This document shows, one piece after another, positions 26,959 to 35,673 of a stretch of 64,000 nt of DNA. Source of the DNA: Candidatus Poribacteria bacterium (GTDB lineage: Bacteria > Poribacteria > WGA-4E > WGA-3G); contig JAAXGN010000049.1 of assembly GCA_012267415.1 (NCBI GenBank), positions 1 through 64,000 of the forward strand. The letters are read 5' to 3'. The notes beneath the pieces are model-generated. The model worked only from the letters and a program-made list of their open reading frames with translations, was not told the DNA's origin and did no database searches. Position 1 is the first letter of the stretch, and each line of letters begins with the position of its first letter. The translations under genes were made by a program, and so were the position numbers.

Positions 26959-28008
26959 ATGCGTAAAACAAGAAAAGTTGTAATGCGGAATGATGCTGGA
27001 CGTATCTGGACAGAGGAACAGGAGACACCTGCCCCGAAACAAGGACAGTTGCTAATTGAGGTACACGCCTCTATGGTCAGCCCTGGTACAGAGTTGGGTG
27101 GTATTAAACGGAGACGCGAAAGACCGGGTTCCGGAACAAGCCAACGTGCATTCGGATATACCAACGCTGGTATCGTGATCGGCAAAGAGGGAAATTGTGA
27201 TGAATTTGAAATTGGGGACAGAGTCGCAGGTATGGGGGGTGGCTACGCACTACACGCTACTTACGCTTGTGTGCCACATAACTTATGTGCTAAGATTCCT
27301 GATAACGTAAAGTATGAGGAAGCTGCATCTATCCACCTTGCAGCAACGGCACTGCACGCTGTACAACGCGGACGTATTCGTATCGGTGAGAATGTTGTGA
27401 TTGCGGGATTAGGTATTCTCGGTCAATTTGCCTCACAGATTGCTAAAACTGCTGGTGCTTATGTCGTGGGTTTAGATCGGTTGCCGTTGCGATTAGGTAT
27501 CGCTGAGAACGCGGGTATTGATATTGCAATCAATGTTTCTGAGACAGACCCTGTACCGATTGCACAGGAATTCACACGCGGTTACGGTATGGATTGCGGG
27601 ATTATCGCCTTCGGTGGTGATGCGACGAGTGCTTTCCAGCAGATACGTGCCATGCTAAAGACAGCACCCGATACGCATAAGATGGGCCGTATCGTCATTG
27701 TCGGTGGAGCGAGCATTACACACGGGTTTGCAGCAGGACTCGGTAATGTGGATGTGATTAGTGCAGCACGCACCGGTCCCGGCTACCACGATGAAGATTA
27801 TGAACATGGGGCGGATTATCCACCCGTGTTTGTACCGTGGCCAACACAGCGGAATTTGGAATTGGCACTTAGACTCATGGATGAGGGTAAGATCAGTGTT
27901 GAAAAGGTCATCACTGATATTGTACCGATTGACGCAGCTGCTGCGGCATGCGAAAAATTGATACAAGACCCAAATACAGCGTTAGGTGTTATCTTCACAA
28001 TGCATTGA
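26959..28008 (+). CDS. Medium-chain (MDR) alcohol dehydrogenase-like protein
   Basis: 349 residues. The GroES-like N-terminus has S-P-G-T-E-L-G-G where the catalytic zinc Cys normally sits, so this is a Cys-lacking member. The Rossmann motif is A-G-L-G-I-L-G-Q-F-A (about 151-160). The C-terminus is typical (I-V-P-I-D-A-A-A-A-A-C-E-K-L). It is likely a sugar-alcohol or quinone-type NAD(P)-dependent reductase. A GAGGAG site precedes the ATG. Its TGA stop (28006-28008) lies inside the terminal TTGACATACTC of the adjoining TnpB element, so the last residue and stop were probably altered by the insertion. Confidence 0.8.
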   Translation: MRKTRKVVMRNDAGRIWTEEQETPAPKQGQLLIEVHASMVSPGTELGGIKRRRERPGSGTSQRAFGYTNAGIVIGKEGNCDEFEIGDRVAGMGGGYALHATYACVPHNLCAKIPDNVKYEEAASIHLAATALHAVQRGRIRIGENVVIAGLGILGQFASQIAKTAGAYVVGLDRLPLRLGIAENAGIDIAINVSETDPVPIAQEFTRGYGMDCGIIAFGGDATSAFQQIRAMLKTAPDTHKMGRIVIVGGASITHGFAAGLGNVDVISAARTGPGYHDEDYEHGADYPPVFVPWPTQRNLELALRLMDEGKISVEKVITDIVPIDAAAAACEKLIQDPNTALGVIFTMH

Positions 28009-28080
28009 CATACTCACCGAGCTAAAGTTTCGGTGATTCTTCTATCGTCAGGAATAGCTTGCAATTGCAAGACTGACGTT
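28005..28080 (-). ncRNA. Candidate omega RNA (reRNA) of the TnpB element
   Basis: The minus-strand RNA covers the tnpB 3' end and the right-end structures: CGTCA...TGACG enclosing CTTGCAATTGCAAG (28046-28078), then GAATCACCGA...TCGGTGAGTATGTCAA. This is the usual scaffold ending before the guide. The guide would start at 28004 and read TGCATTGTGAAG, complementary to the 3' end of the dehydrogenase gene. Position and shape follow known IS605-family omega RNAs; expression is not shown. The 5' limit is approximate. Confidence 0.6.
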
Positions 28081-29202
28081 CCCTACTGAATAGGTGGATG
28101 TCCCCACCTGGGCAATGTTAATGGCAGCATTAACATCACGATCATGGGTAGTATTACAGTTATGACACGTCCATTGACGCACTTTCAACTCTATATCGGT
28201 TCTCTGCCCACAAAGGTGGCAAATAGGCGTAGTTGCTTCAAAACGCCCGATAGTTTTTACTTCTTTAACTCGCTTGGTAGCCTGCCACTCTATTTTCTGC
28301 AAGAATTTGCCGAAAGCAAGGTCAGATATTTTTCTGCCCCAAAGGCGTTTCATGCCATCAAGGTTCAAGTCTTCTAAGAAACAAACATCAAACTTGCGTA
28401 CAAGTTCCAAAGCAAGTTTCCAATGATGATCTGCACGCTGGTTAGTGACTTTTCTGTACTGGCGCGCAAGGTGTTTCCAGGCTTTGTATCTTTGATGAGA
28501 ACCTTTGACTTTGCGGGAAAAAGCACGATGTGCTTTCTGAAGTGCGTTGATAGACTTTCTATAGAACCCTGGCGATTGGTATCTTGTTCCATCGGAACAG
28601 GTGAGAAAGGTTTTCAATCCGAAATCAAAGCCTGCAGCGATGCCTGTCTTGGCTTCAGGATCAAGTCCTTCATCATCTGTCGTAAGGGTTATATACCAAT
28701 CGCCAACAATATCTTTCTTGACGGTAACTCGTTTTATAGTGCCTTGTATACCTCGGGAATACCAAAATTTATACCAACGACCATTGAGTCTAACCTTAGC
28801 AGTGGGACACCCATCTACTTTGTCAAGCACTTCAACAGGACAATATTTACCTGCAAAAGACATGGATTTATAGGTGCGGTATTTCTTGAACTGAGGCGGT
28901 CGTTTGGCAAGTTTCTTGAAAAACCTATTATATCCGTAGTCAAGCCGTTTCAATGATTCTTGCAATGCCCAACTGTAAGGCGTATGCCAATGAGAATGTT
29001 TAGGCAACTTCTTCAGTTTCGTAAGGTGTGCAGACATACGGGTATAAGATACACGTTTATATCCTTCGCATTTACCGTAGATTTTATAGTGTCGTCTGGT
29101 AAGTGCAACGAAGTGATTATATACTTCTGCCATGATGTAAATGTCTTTCTGAATATGCCTGTTTCGCTTATGATTTTGAAGTTTATATCTAAATGTTCTC
29201 AT
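28048..29202 (-). CDS. tnpB: TnpB, RNA-guided nuclease of IS200/IS605 family
   Basis: 384 residues, the usual length. The RuvC-like triad is visible: D193 in G-F-D-F-G-L-K, E277 in F-L-E-D-L-N and D354 in H-D-R-D-V-N-A-A. A zinc ribbon has C328-x2-C331 and C346-x2-C349. A basic helix-rich N-terminus precedes the OB-like region. All key residues are intact, so the nuclease may be active. Its 3' end overlaps the candidate guide RNA. Minus strand, alone within the element. Confidence 0.9.
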   Translation of the reverse strand: MRTFRYKLQNHKRNRHIQKDIYIMAEVYNHFVALTRRHYKIYGKCEGYKRVSYTRMSAHLTKLKKLPKHSHWHTPYSWALQESLKRLDYGYNRFFKKLAKRPPQFKKYRTYKSMSFAGKYCPVEVLDKVDGCPTAKVRLNGRWYKFWYSRGIQGTIKRVTVKKDIVGDWYITLTTDDEGLDPEAKTGIAAGFDFGLKTFLTCSDGTRYQSPGFYRKSINALQKAHRAFSRKVKGSHQRYKAWKHLARQYRKVTNQRADHHWKLALELVRKFDVCFLEDLNLDGMKRLWGRKISDLAFGKFLQKIEWQATKRVKEVKTIGRFEATTPICHLCGQRTDIELKVRQWTCHNCNTTHDRDVNAAINIAQVGTSTYSVGNVSLAIASYS

Positions 29203-29370
29203 CTGTTTTTCTGGTCTTCAATTTAGTATATATGATATAGTATACAATATTTATATTATTTTTTGAAGTCAAAATGTGTTTTAGATTAAGTCATGTGTGC
29301 CATCTACATCACCAAGCTAAACTTCGGTGTCTTGATGGCAGGGACTGATAAAACAATTTAGGATGAGCAA

Positions 29371-30582
29371 ATGGAAATTAGATCAGCAAAGGAGTCAGAA
29401 TTAGAGCAGGTTGTTGCACTGAACTGTATCGCATTTAATCCGAACCAGCATGAACGGTATTGGCAATATGTGCGAGGTGATAGCAGCTACCGACTTTCAC
29501 AGACGCGAGTTGTCGTTGTGAATGATAGGGTTGTTTCAACGCTGCGTGTGTGGGAACGGAGAATACGGATCGGTGCATCCCTTGTGATGATGGGTGGGAT
29601 AGGTGGTGTATGCACTGATCCTAAATACCGGGGTGTAGGATATGCGTCTGCACTGATACGGGATACTATCGGTTATCTAAAGACGAGAGGATACGACCTT
29701 GGTGTTCTGTTCACAATCATACCTGAGGAATTTTACCATAGATTAGGGTGGACATCCCTATCCCTACACGGTTTCTCAGTGGAATGTGAAGCGGATGCGG
29801 AAACAGCAATACCATCCGGGTGGCAGGTTAAGGACTTTAACGTAGAAACGGATTTGGATGCTGTTGCGTCAATTCACGACATTGCTAATGCACATCAAAG
29901 TGGGACTGTTTCCCGTACTCGTGCTTATTGGGATATGAAACCTTCGCGTATTCGTGGTATTCTACCGTCTGTTGTCGCAGAGAAGGACGGGCGTATCGGA
30001 GGGTATTTGAACTTTCAGATAGAGGATAAGTGTGCGGAGGTACTTGAGGTAGGATATATACCGGACACTCCAGATGTTTTGAACGCATTTGTCTCTTACT
30101 TTATGAAGACGTGTGCTGAAAATAAGGTTGAAAAGATAACGGGTATGTTTTCGTCAGAACATCCTTATGTGGAACAGCTTGTAAGTACGGGTAATGGTGA
30201 AGTGAGGGTATGCACAGATACTGCAATGATGCTTTATGCGGTTAATTTGCCTGTGATGCTTCGCCGTTTCGTCGTAGCGTGGGAAAAGTTAATTGCTGAT
30301 GCGGATGAATCGTTTCCACGACTTGCTGTGAGATTCCCTGTAGTGAATAATCAACAAGCTGTGTTGCGTTACGATGGGAACGGCACTATCCAGATCGTTG
30401 ACGATGCATCGGATGCGGTGGACATAGTAATGAATGAAGATGTGTTTTGGCAGCTGCTGTTCGGTGAACTTGGTTGGGAACAGGTGAAGTTGGATGCATC
30501 GGTTTCTGCGGAGGTATCGGCATTTTTGGAGGTGTTGTTTCCAAAACGGAATGTGATTTTTTGGTATCCGGATCGGTATTGA
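29371..30582 (+). CDS. Eis-like GNAT N-acetyltransferase
   Basis: 403 residues. The N-terminal GNAT fold has the acetyl-CoA loop D-P-K-Y-R-G-V-G-Y-A-S-A-L-I (about 87-101). A second GNAT-like module spans about 150-280, and a C-terminal SCP2-like domain (A-V-D-I-V-M-N-E-D-V-F-W-Q-L-L-F-G) completes the three-part Eis layout. Members acetylate amines, including aminoglycosides and protein lysines; the target here is unknown. An AGGATGA-like site precedes the ATG, just outside the inferred end of the TnpB element. Confidence 0.8.
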   Translation: MEIRSAKESELEQVVALNCIAFNPNQHERYWQYVRGDSSYRLSQTRVVVVNDRVVSTLRVWERRIRIGASLVMMGGIGGVCTDPKYRGVGYASALIRDTIGYLKTRGYDLGVLFTIIPEEFYHRLGWTSLSLHGFSVECEADAETAIPSGWQVKDFNVETDLDAVASIHDIANAHQSGTVSRTRAYWDMKPSRIRGILPSVVAEKDGRIGGYLNFQIEDKCAEVLEVGYIPDTPDVLNAFVSYFMKTCAENKVEKITGMFSSEHPYVEQLVSTGNGEVRVCTDTAMMLYAVNLPVMLRRFVVAWEKLIADADESFPRLAVRFPVVNNQQAVLRYDGNGTIQIVDDASDAVDIVMNEDVFWQLLFGELGWEQVKLDASVSAEVSAFLEVLFPKRNVIFWYPDRY

Positions 30583-30694
30583 AGGAAAATAAGCATACTT
30601 CCTTTTAGTTGTATATACCGGTTTATTAATGCTTTAATTGGAATAAGACACATCATGATTCGGAAATCTCACTTTCAAATATGGAGAGTTTACA

Positions 30695-31081
30695 ATGGAT
30701 ACATCATTCGAAAGACCTTATAGACCTGTAGACCTTAACACATCATTAATGCAGTCGTTTCCGCTTCTGTCAATGGCTGAAGAACTCATGTCAGAAGCTG
30801 CATTTGCTAAATCTGGTCGATCCTCTCTGACACTTGCTCGTGGAGATGAGCTCACAATTGTTCTCGTTGTTTTGAAAGCTGGAAATACACTTGAAGAGCA
30901 TTCTGCTCCCGCTGCGGCGACAGTTATAACACTTAGTGGTAAGATGATTTTTACAACGAGTTCCGAGAAAATTACATTGGAACAAGGTGATGGCGTCACC
31001 TTCACAAATGACATCCTTCACAGTGTTTATGCTGATGAAGATTGTGCGTTCCTGATTGTCATCGGAGGAAAAGCGAGTTAG
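30695..31081 (+). CDS. Small cupin-domain protein
   Basis: 128 residues with one cupin barrel. The first motif area is L-E-E-H-S-A-P-A-A-A-T-V-I-T-L-S-G (about 67-83); the second is L-E-Q-G-D-G-V-T-F-T-N-D-I-L-H-S-V (about 97-113). His residues in both motifs may bind a metal, though the first motif holds only one clear His. It is likely a small sensor or enzyme of the RmlC-like superfamily; no substrate is evident. Single gene. Confidence 0.7.
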   Translation: MDTSFERPYRPVDLNTSLMQSFPLLSMAEELMSEAAFAKSGRSSLTLARGDELTIVLVVLKAGNTLEEHSAPAAATVITLSGKMIFTTSSEKITLEQGDGVTFTNDILHSVYADEDCAFLIVIGGKAS

Positions 31082-31160
31082 AGTCTATTAACAGGTGGGG
31101 AACCTTATCCCTACGAAAATATTAGCGGGATGATGGTAAAGGATAAAAGAAAAGAGTAAA

Positions 31161-32057
31161 ATAGAAAAGATTGGAACGCATACAAGCGCGTTTGGGACAT
31201 CTGGTAGGATCAATCACGATTCCAGTGAATTCTATAAGGGAAAACTCTACGTTAATCAAACACCTACCGAACCTGAAACGTGGATTGAAAACAGTATTCC
31301 TGCTGAAAACCTTGATAAACTCTATTGTGCCTCCAGTGAAGATATGTCTGCGATTCCGGATTGCAGTATTCATCTGATGATTACTTCGCCTCCCTATAAT
31401 GCGAAGAAAGAATATGATGACGATTTGTCGTTAGAGGAATATAGGGAACTCCTACGGGCTGTATTTGCTGAGACATATCAGAAATTGGTAACCGGTGGTC
31501 GGGCATGTATCAACATCGCTAATTTAGGTCGGAAACCTTATATCCCGTTGCACAGCTACATCATTGAAGATATGCTGGATATTGGTTACTATATGCGGGG
31601 TGAAATCATCTGGGATAAAGCGTCAAGTGCGGGGAGCTCAACGGCCTGGGGGAGCTGGATGTCTGCGGCGAACCCTGTGCTGAGGGATGTTCACGAGTAT
31701 ATCCTGGTTTTTTCTAAAGACACCTTTTCACGGAAACGGAACGGTAAGGAGAATTCCTTATGTAAAGAGGACTTCTTAGCATGGACGAAAAGTGTATGGA
31801 CATTTCCGTCTGAATCTGCGAAACGTATCGGTCATCCTGCGCCGTTTCCTGAAACGTTGCCGCATCGGTTAATACAACTATATAGCTTCGTAGGTGATGT
31901 TGTGTTGGACCCGTTTTGTGGGAGCGGTACGACGTGTCTGAGTGCGTTGAAAGCAGATAGACATTATATTGGATACGATATTGAGGAAGCATATATCCAG
32001 TTGGCAAATGAGCGGATTCGTGCGTATACTCATCAAACCCGTTTGCCGATTGGGTAA
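31161..32057 (+). CDS. Solitary DNA methyltransferase (SPPY, beta class), start unclear
   Basis: The catalytic motif IV T-S-P-P-Y-N precedes the SAM motif L-D-P-F-C-G-S-G-T-T, the order of beta-class N4-cytosine or N6-adenine methylases. The first ATG is at 31344, but in-frame sequence upstream codes a family-typical N-terminus (K-I-E-K-I-G-T-H-T-S-A-F-G, then H-D-S-S-E-F-Y and L-Y-C-A-S-S-E-D) back to a stop at 31137. No ATG, GTG or TTG occurs in that part. Initiation at ATA 31161 is one option. A frameshift joining the ATGATG at 31130 in another frame is the other. No restriction gene is adjacent, so it may be an orphan methylase. Confidence 0.75.
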   Translation: MEKIGTHTSAFGTSGRINHDSSEFYKGKLYVNQTPTEPETWIENSIPAENLDKLYCASSEDMSAIPDCSIHLMITSPPYNAKKEYDDDLSLEEYRELLRAVFAETYQKLVTGGRACINIANLGRKPYIPLHSYIIEDMLDIGYYMRGEIIWDKASSAGSSTAWGSWMSAANPVLRDVHEYILVFSKDTFSRKRNGKENSLCKEDFLAWTKSVWTFPSESAKRIGHPAPFPETLPHRLIQLYSFVGDVVLDPFCGSGTTCLSALKADRHYIGYDIEEAYIQLANERIRAYTHQTRLPIG

Positions 32058-32088
32058 TAGGTATACGCGGTGAAAAATACTCAATATA

Positions 32089-32155
32089 AACGGCACACGG
32101 AGTGTGTCTACTACTTGCTAAGGTAGAAGACGGCACACGGAGTGTGCCTACTACT
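32089..32155. repeat. Two tandem CGGCACACGGAGTGTGCCTACTAC palindromes
   Basis: GGCACAC-GGA-GTGTGCC hairpins with a CTAC foot, at about 32091-32115 and 32131-32155. A related copy, CGGCACTCGGAGAGTGCCTACTAC, is at 34780-34804. They lie between converging genes. Confidence 0.8.
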
Positions 32156-32156
32156 T

Positions 32157-34466
32157 TTAAGGTGATATTGTGTAGGTTTTTCCTGCTTCGGTGTGAAAGT
32201 TGACGACGTTTCTTGATTGTGAATACTTGATGCGTGTTTCGTCACATGTTACGTTGACTTGTCCGAGTGTTCGGACTTGGCAATCTTGTCCGAGGTTTGA
32301 TATTATCTGTGCTTGGGTGAGTTTGCCATTCTTCCACTCCATATCCACCTCAAAACCACCGCGTGCGCGTAGACCTTTGACATATCCCGTATCCCATGCT
32401 TTCGGTAGTGCGGGTAGCAGGTTAATTTCGGCATCGTGGCTCTGTAGTAACATTTCAGCGATTCCTGCGGTTCCGCCAAAATTGCCATCAATCTGGAATG
32501 GTGGGTGTGTATCAAATAGATTCGTGAGGGTGCACCTTGCAAGTAGTGTTTGTAGGTGGTTGTATGCATCTTCTTCAAGTTCAAGTCTTGCAAAGAAGTT
32601 GATTAACCATGCGCGGCTCCATCCTGTTCCGCCGCCTCCGTGTGCTAACCGTGTTTCCAAAGATTTTTTTGCTGCGGCTGCTAACTCTGGTGTGCCCCGC
32701 AGTGTTATCTGACAACTGGGATGGAGACCATACATGTGGGACATGTGTCGGTGTCCGGGTTCCGGTTCATCGTAGTCATAGATCCATTCTTGCAAGCGCC
32801 CGGTTTTTTCACTAATTTGTAGCGGTGCAAGCTGTTCAAGTGCAGTTACCAGTTCTTCTCGGAATTCTGCATCATCTCCAAGCACATCAATACAAGTGAT
32901 ACAGTTCGTGAAGAGTTCGTGAATAATCATCAGGTCAATTGTAGCAGCATAAGTGAAAAGTGAACGCGTGCCATCAGGTTTCGTAAAACTGTTTTCGGGT
33001 GAATGGGATGGATTCGTCACAAGTTTTCCAGCACAAGGAGTTCCCTCTGGTGCTTCAACAAGGAAATCAAGCATAAAACGTGCGGCACCCTTCATAAGCG
33101 GATATCCTTGCTCCTTAAGGAAGTTTACATCCCCACCATATAGGTAATGTTCCCACACATGCTCAGCTAACCATGCGGATCCGATGGGTGAAATTCCCCA
33201 AATACCGTCTGCGGGTGTGGTAGCACCCCAGACATCTGAGAGATGATGGACAACCCACCCCCTTGCCCCGTAATGACGTTTCGCCGTTTCACTTCCCGGT
33301 TCAACGAGTGTATCCATGTAATCAAATAGCGGTTTATGACACTCCGCGAGATTGCAAACTTCCGGTACCCAGTAGTTCATTTGAAGATTGATGTTTGTGT
33401 GAAAATCGCTGTTCCAAGGTGCTTTCATGTGCTCGTTCCAGATACCTTGTAGATTTGCAGGTAAAGAAGAGCTTGGACGTGAACTTCCCATCAATAAATA
33501 ACGTCCATATTGGAAATAGAGTGCAACAAGTCCAGGGTCTGACGCGCCCTCCTTCACCGCTGATAGACGTTCATTCGTAGGAAGATTATCCGTATCAGAT
33601 GCACCGAGATTTATGTCAACCCTGTGGAATAGGGATTGATGTTCTGAGATATGCTCTGACCGGATTTGACTATAAGATTTTGCCGCAACACTTGTGATGT
33701 CGTTTTGACACAGTTCGTCTGGATTACCGCTGGCATCCTTCTGATTGACATAACTGGTTGCCCCAGCAAGTAGGAGGGTGACACTGTTCGAATTACTCAC
33801 AGAGATACGGTCGCCTTTTGACTCAACCTTTCCATCACCCGCATCAATCTGCATAAGTGCCGTGAATTGCACAATGCCTTCACTACACTTACCACTGAGT
33901 TTGAGGGTACTATTAGAAACGGCTTCTACGGTAGCGTCCTGTTCTCGTGTCATAGTGATGTCAAACACGAGTTTTTCAGGTGTGTCGCATTCAACTTTGA
34001 TGACGATGAGGTTGTCTACTGCCGTTGCGAAGACCTCTCTGCTGAATTTCGTATGACCACAACGATAGGTCGTTTTCGTAATTCCAGTCTCCAAATCCAG
34101 TTCTCTGCGGTAGTCTGAAACATCTTCCTCACTATATGCGAATTCCAAGATCAGATCCCCCAAAGATTGATAGGATTTGATCCGAGGTGGCACCCCTAAC
34201 ATGGTTTCACCAGCAAGTTTTGTTGCCTCTTCGTTTTTGTCTTCAAAAAGCAGTCGTTGAACTTTCGGGAGGGCATCCAAGGCTTTCGGATTGTTCCTAT
34301 CAATAGGTTCACCTTCCCAAAGCGTTTCTTCGTTGAGTTGGATGCGTTCTCGGTTGATACCACCGAAGACCATTGCGCCGAGTCGTCCGTTTCCGATGGG
34401 TAATGCGTCTGTCCACTGTTCTGCTGGTTTGTTATACCATAGGATGCAATTATTCCTGTTTGTCAT
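32157..34466 (-). CDS. Glycoside hydrolase family 95 (alpha-L-fucosidase-like)
   Basis: 769 residues from the ATG at 34466, eight bases after CGGAGA. The family opening [23 protein letters not shown] is at the N-terminus. The catalytic (alpha/alpha)6 part contains [11 protein letters not shown] (about 368-378) with the conserved Asn pair, and [15 protein letters not shown] near residue 675 with the conserved Asp. GH95 enzymes cut alpha-1,2-fucosyl or related galactosyl bonds by inversion. No signal peptide is visible, so it probably acts in the cytoplasm on imported oligosaccharides. No transporter is adjacent. Confidence 0.87.
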   Translation of the reverse strand: MTNRNNCILWYNKPAEQWTDALPIGNGRLGAMVFGGINRERIQLNEETLWEGEPIDRNNPKALDALPKVQRLLFEDKNEEATKLAGETMLGVPPRIKSYQSLGDLILEFAYSEEDVSDYRRELDLETGITKTTYRCGHTKFSREVFATAVDNLIVIKVECDTPEKLVFDITMTREQDATVEAVSNSTLKLSGKCSEGIVQFTALMQIDAGDGKVESKGDRISVSNSNSVTLLLAGATSYVNQKDASGNPDELCQNDITSVAAKSYSQIRSEHISEHQSLFHRVDINLGASDTDNLPTNERLSAVKEGASDPGLVALYFQYGRYLLMGSSRPSSSLPANLQGIWNEHMKAPWNSDFHTNINLQMNYWVPEVCNLAECHKPLFDYMDTLVEPGSETAKRHYGARGWVVHHLSDVWGATTPADGIWGISPIGSAWLAEHVWEHYLYGGDVNFLKEQGYPLMKGAARFMLDFLVEAPEGTPCAGKLVTNPSHSPENSFTKPDGTRSLFTYAATIDLMIIHELFTNCITCIDVLGDDAEFREELVTALEQLAPLQISEKTGRLQEWIYDYDEPEPGHRHMSHMYGLHPSCQITLRGTPELAAAAKKSLETRLAHGGGGTGWSRAWLINFFARLELEEDAYNHLQTLLARCTLTNLFDTHPPFQIDGNFGGTAGIAEMLLQSHDAEINLLPALPKAWDTGYVKGLRARGGFEVDMEWKNGKLTQAQIISNLGQDCQVRTLGQVNVTCDETRIKYSQSRNVVNFHTEAGKTYTISP

Positions 34467-34515
34467 CAAGGTGTCTCCGTTTTACTTTTACTGTCGTCAG
34501 GATAGTTTTACGGTT

Positions 34516-34645
34516 TATAGTGAACTTTAGAATTAATGCCAGTTATAATATTGACTGGCTTCACAGCGGGCGAGGTGACCTCGCCCCTACGCTGGGTGTT
34601 CTTCGTCATCGTTGAAATGCCTCATTAATTATTCAGTTTACTATA
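34516..34645. repeat. MITE-like element carrying a GGGCGAGG palindrome
   Basis: The ends TATAGTGAACTTTAGAATTAATG and CATTAATTATTCAGTTTACTATA are clear inverted repeats. The inside carries GCGGGCGAGGTGACCTCGCCCCTACG, a GTAG-footed palindrome. Confidence 0.75.
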
Positions 34646-34881
34646 GAAAGGATAATAATGATGGATCCCTTATCTCCTTGTAACACATGTTATCAAGATT
34701 TAGATTTCTGTTCAAGTACAAAACATCGTACCCCGGAGTTAAGGGTGTGTAAGTATTTTGCCACCTTTTTTTAGATGAGACGGCACTCGGAGAGTGCCTA
34801 CTACTATTAAAAGCATAGGAAATGAAAAAATTGATACCTAAGAGTGACAAAAATTTTTCGCATACCGTAGCAAATGGTGTA

Positions 34882-34911
34882 TTGACGAACTCACATCTGT
34901 TCTGATACAAT
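34882..34911 (+). promoter_or_regulatory. Sigma70-type promoter
   Basis: TTGACG (34882-34887), an 18-base spacer and TACAAT (34906-34911), 37 bases before the ATG at 34948. Confidence 0.6.
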
Positions 34912-34947
34912 ACTTTCAAAATAATCGTAAAGAGTGAGGACTGCTTC

Positions 34948-35673
34948 ATGAAAAACAGAGAACCCGATTATGATGACTATATTAAACATCTTCAGAAAGA
35001 AGAAAAGTTGCTACTCAATTCCCCTGTCTTGCACGCAGCTGCGGAAATTCCGAGTATAGACTTTCTTGATATATGTCAACGAATTGAAAACGCGAAGGAA
35101 GAACCTGAATACTATGATACAAACCTGCCGTATTTCTTTTCTGAAAATCGTTTTGATATTGAAGCATTGCAGGAATATCAGAGTGAATACCCGCATATCT
35201 TTGAAGAACAAAGACAGGGGGGATTATACAGAAGTGGGTTTTATCGATGGCAGTTGTCCTGGCTTGGACGTTCTATTTTCAAAGTATATCCATATCGGAT
35301 TGATATTGAATTGAAAGCAGGAAAAACACAAGCTACGATAGAATGCAACTACCAGACAGAAACTGCTACAGGGATTCCGATTTGGATGTTCGGATATACC
35401 ACTTGCATAATAGAAAAGTGGTATCGGATATGTGCGTTTGAACATTTAGTATGTGGTATAGATGAAGATTGGTCAGGCGATTTTGAGTTCAAAGATGTTA
35501 CAATTGAAACCGAACCTGTCTGCAAATTAAAGAACGGTCAGGAAGTTAAGGACGGCGGAACATATACTGTCAGTTTTCTGGTGGATGTGTCCAGCGATTT
35601 CTATGAACCCTACGGTGATGTAGAATTTAGGAACGGGTTTCTCGGGCTGGATGGCACACTCAGAGCACTATGA
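34948..35673 (+). CDS. Hypothetical protein
   Basis: 241 residues, acidic N-terminal third, with no signal peptide or membrane helix. The second half appears beta-rich (Y-R-I-D-I-E-L-K-A-G, V-T-I-E-T-E-P, T-Y-T-V-S-F-L-V-D-V) and contains three Cys. No family is recognised. It has its own promoter and a GAGG site seven bases before the ATG. Its stop codon overlaps that of the converging SUMF1-like gene by six bases. Confidence 0.65.
   Translation: MKNREPDYDDYIKHLQKEEKLLLNSPVLHAAAEIPSIDFLDICQRIENAKEEPEYYDTNLPYFFSENRFDIEALQEYQSEYPHIFEEQRQGGLYRSGFYRWQLSWLGRSIFKVYPYRIDIELKAGKTQATIECNYQTETATGIPIWMFGYTTCIIEKWYRICAFEHLVCGIDEDWSGDFEFKDVTIETEPVCKLKNGQEVKDGGTYTVSFLVDVSSDFYEPYGDVEFRNGFLGLDGTLRAL

Larger units (their letters stand above)
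28005..29347 (-). mobile_element. TnpB-only IS200/IS605-type (IS1341-like) element
   Basis: The only gene is tnpB; there is no TnpA. The right end (plus-strand left, 28005) begins TTGACATACTC followed by the hairpin CACCGA-(9)-TCGGTG (28015-28035). The left end holds a longer hairpin at 29300-29339, built from GCCATC...GATGGC with an inner CACCAAG...CTTCGGTG. The outer boundary at 29347 is inferred from a TTTAT candidate target motif on the minus strand (29352-29348). Joining the flanks would restore a plausible end of the dehydrogenase gene. Movement would need a TnpA from elsewhere. Confidence 0.75.
34470..34947. other. Intergenic region with MITE and REP
   Basis: I see no supported gene. 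It holds the MITE-like element at 34516-34645, a GGCACTC-type REP at 34780-34804 and the promoter at 34882-34911. A 102-codon minus frame at 34641-34949 overlaps the repeats and the promoter and is not credible. Confidence 0.6.

Noticed and set aside
28423..28956. A 177-codon frame antisense to tnpB
   Set aside because: It is a shadow of the tnpB reading frame; the tnpB protein on the opposite strand has all its catalytic motifs.
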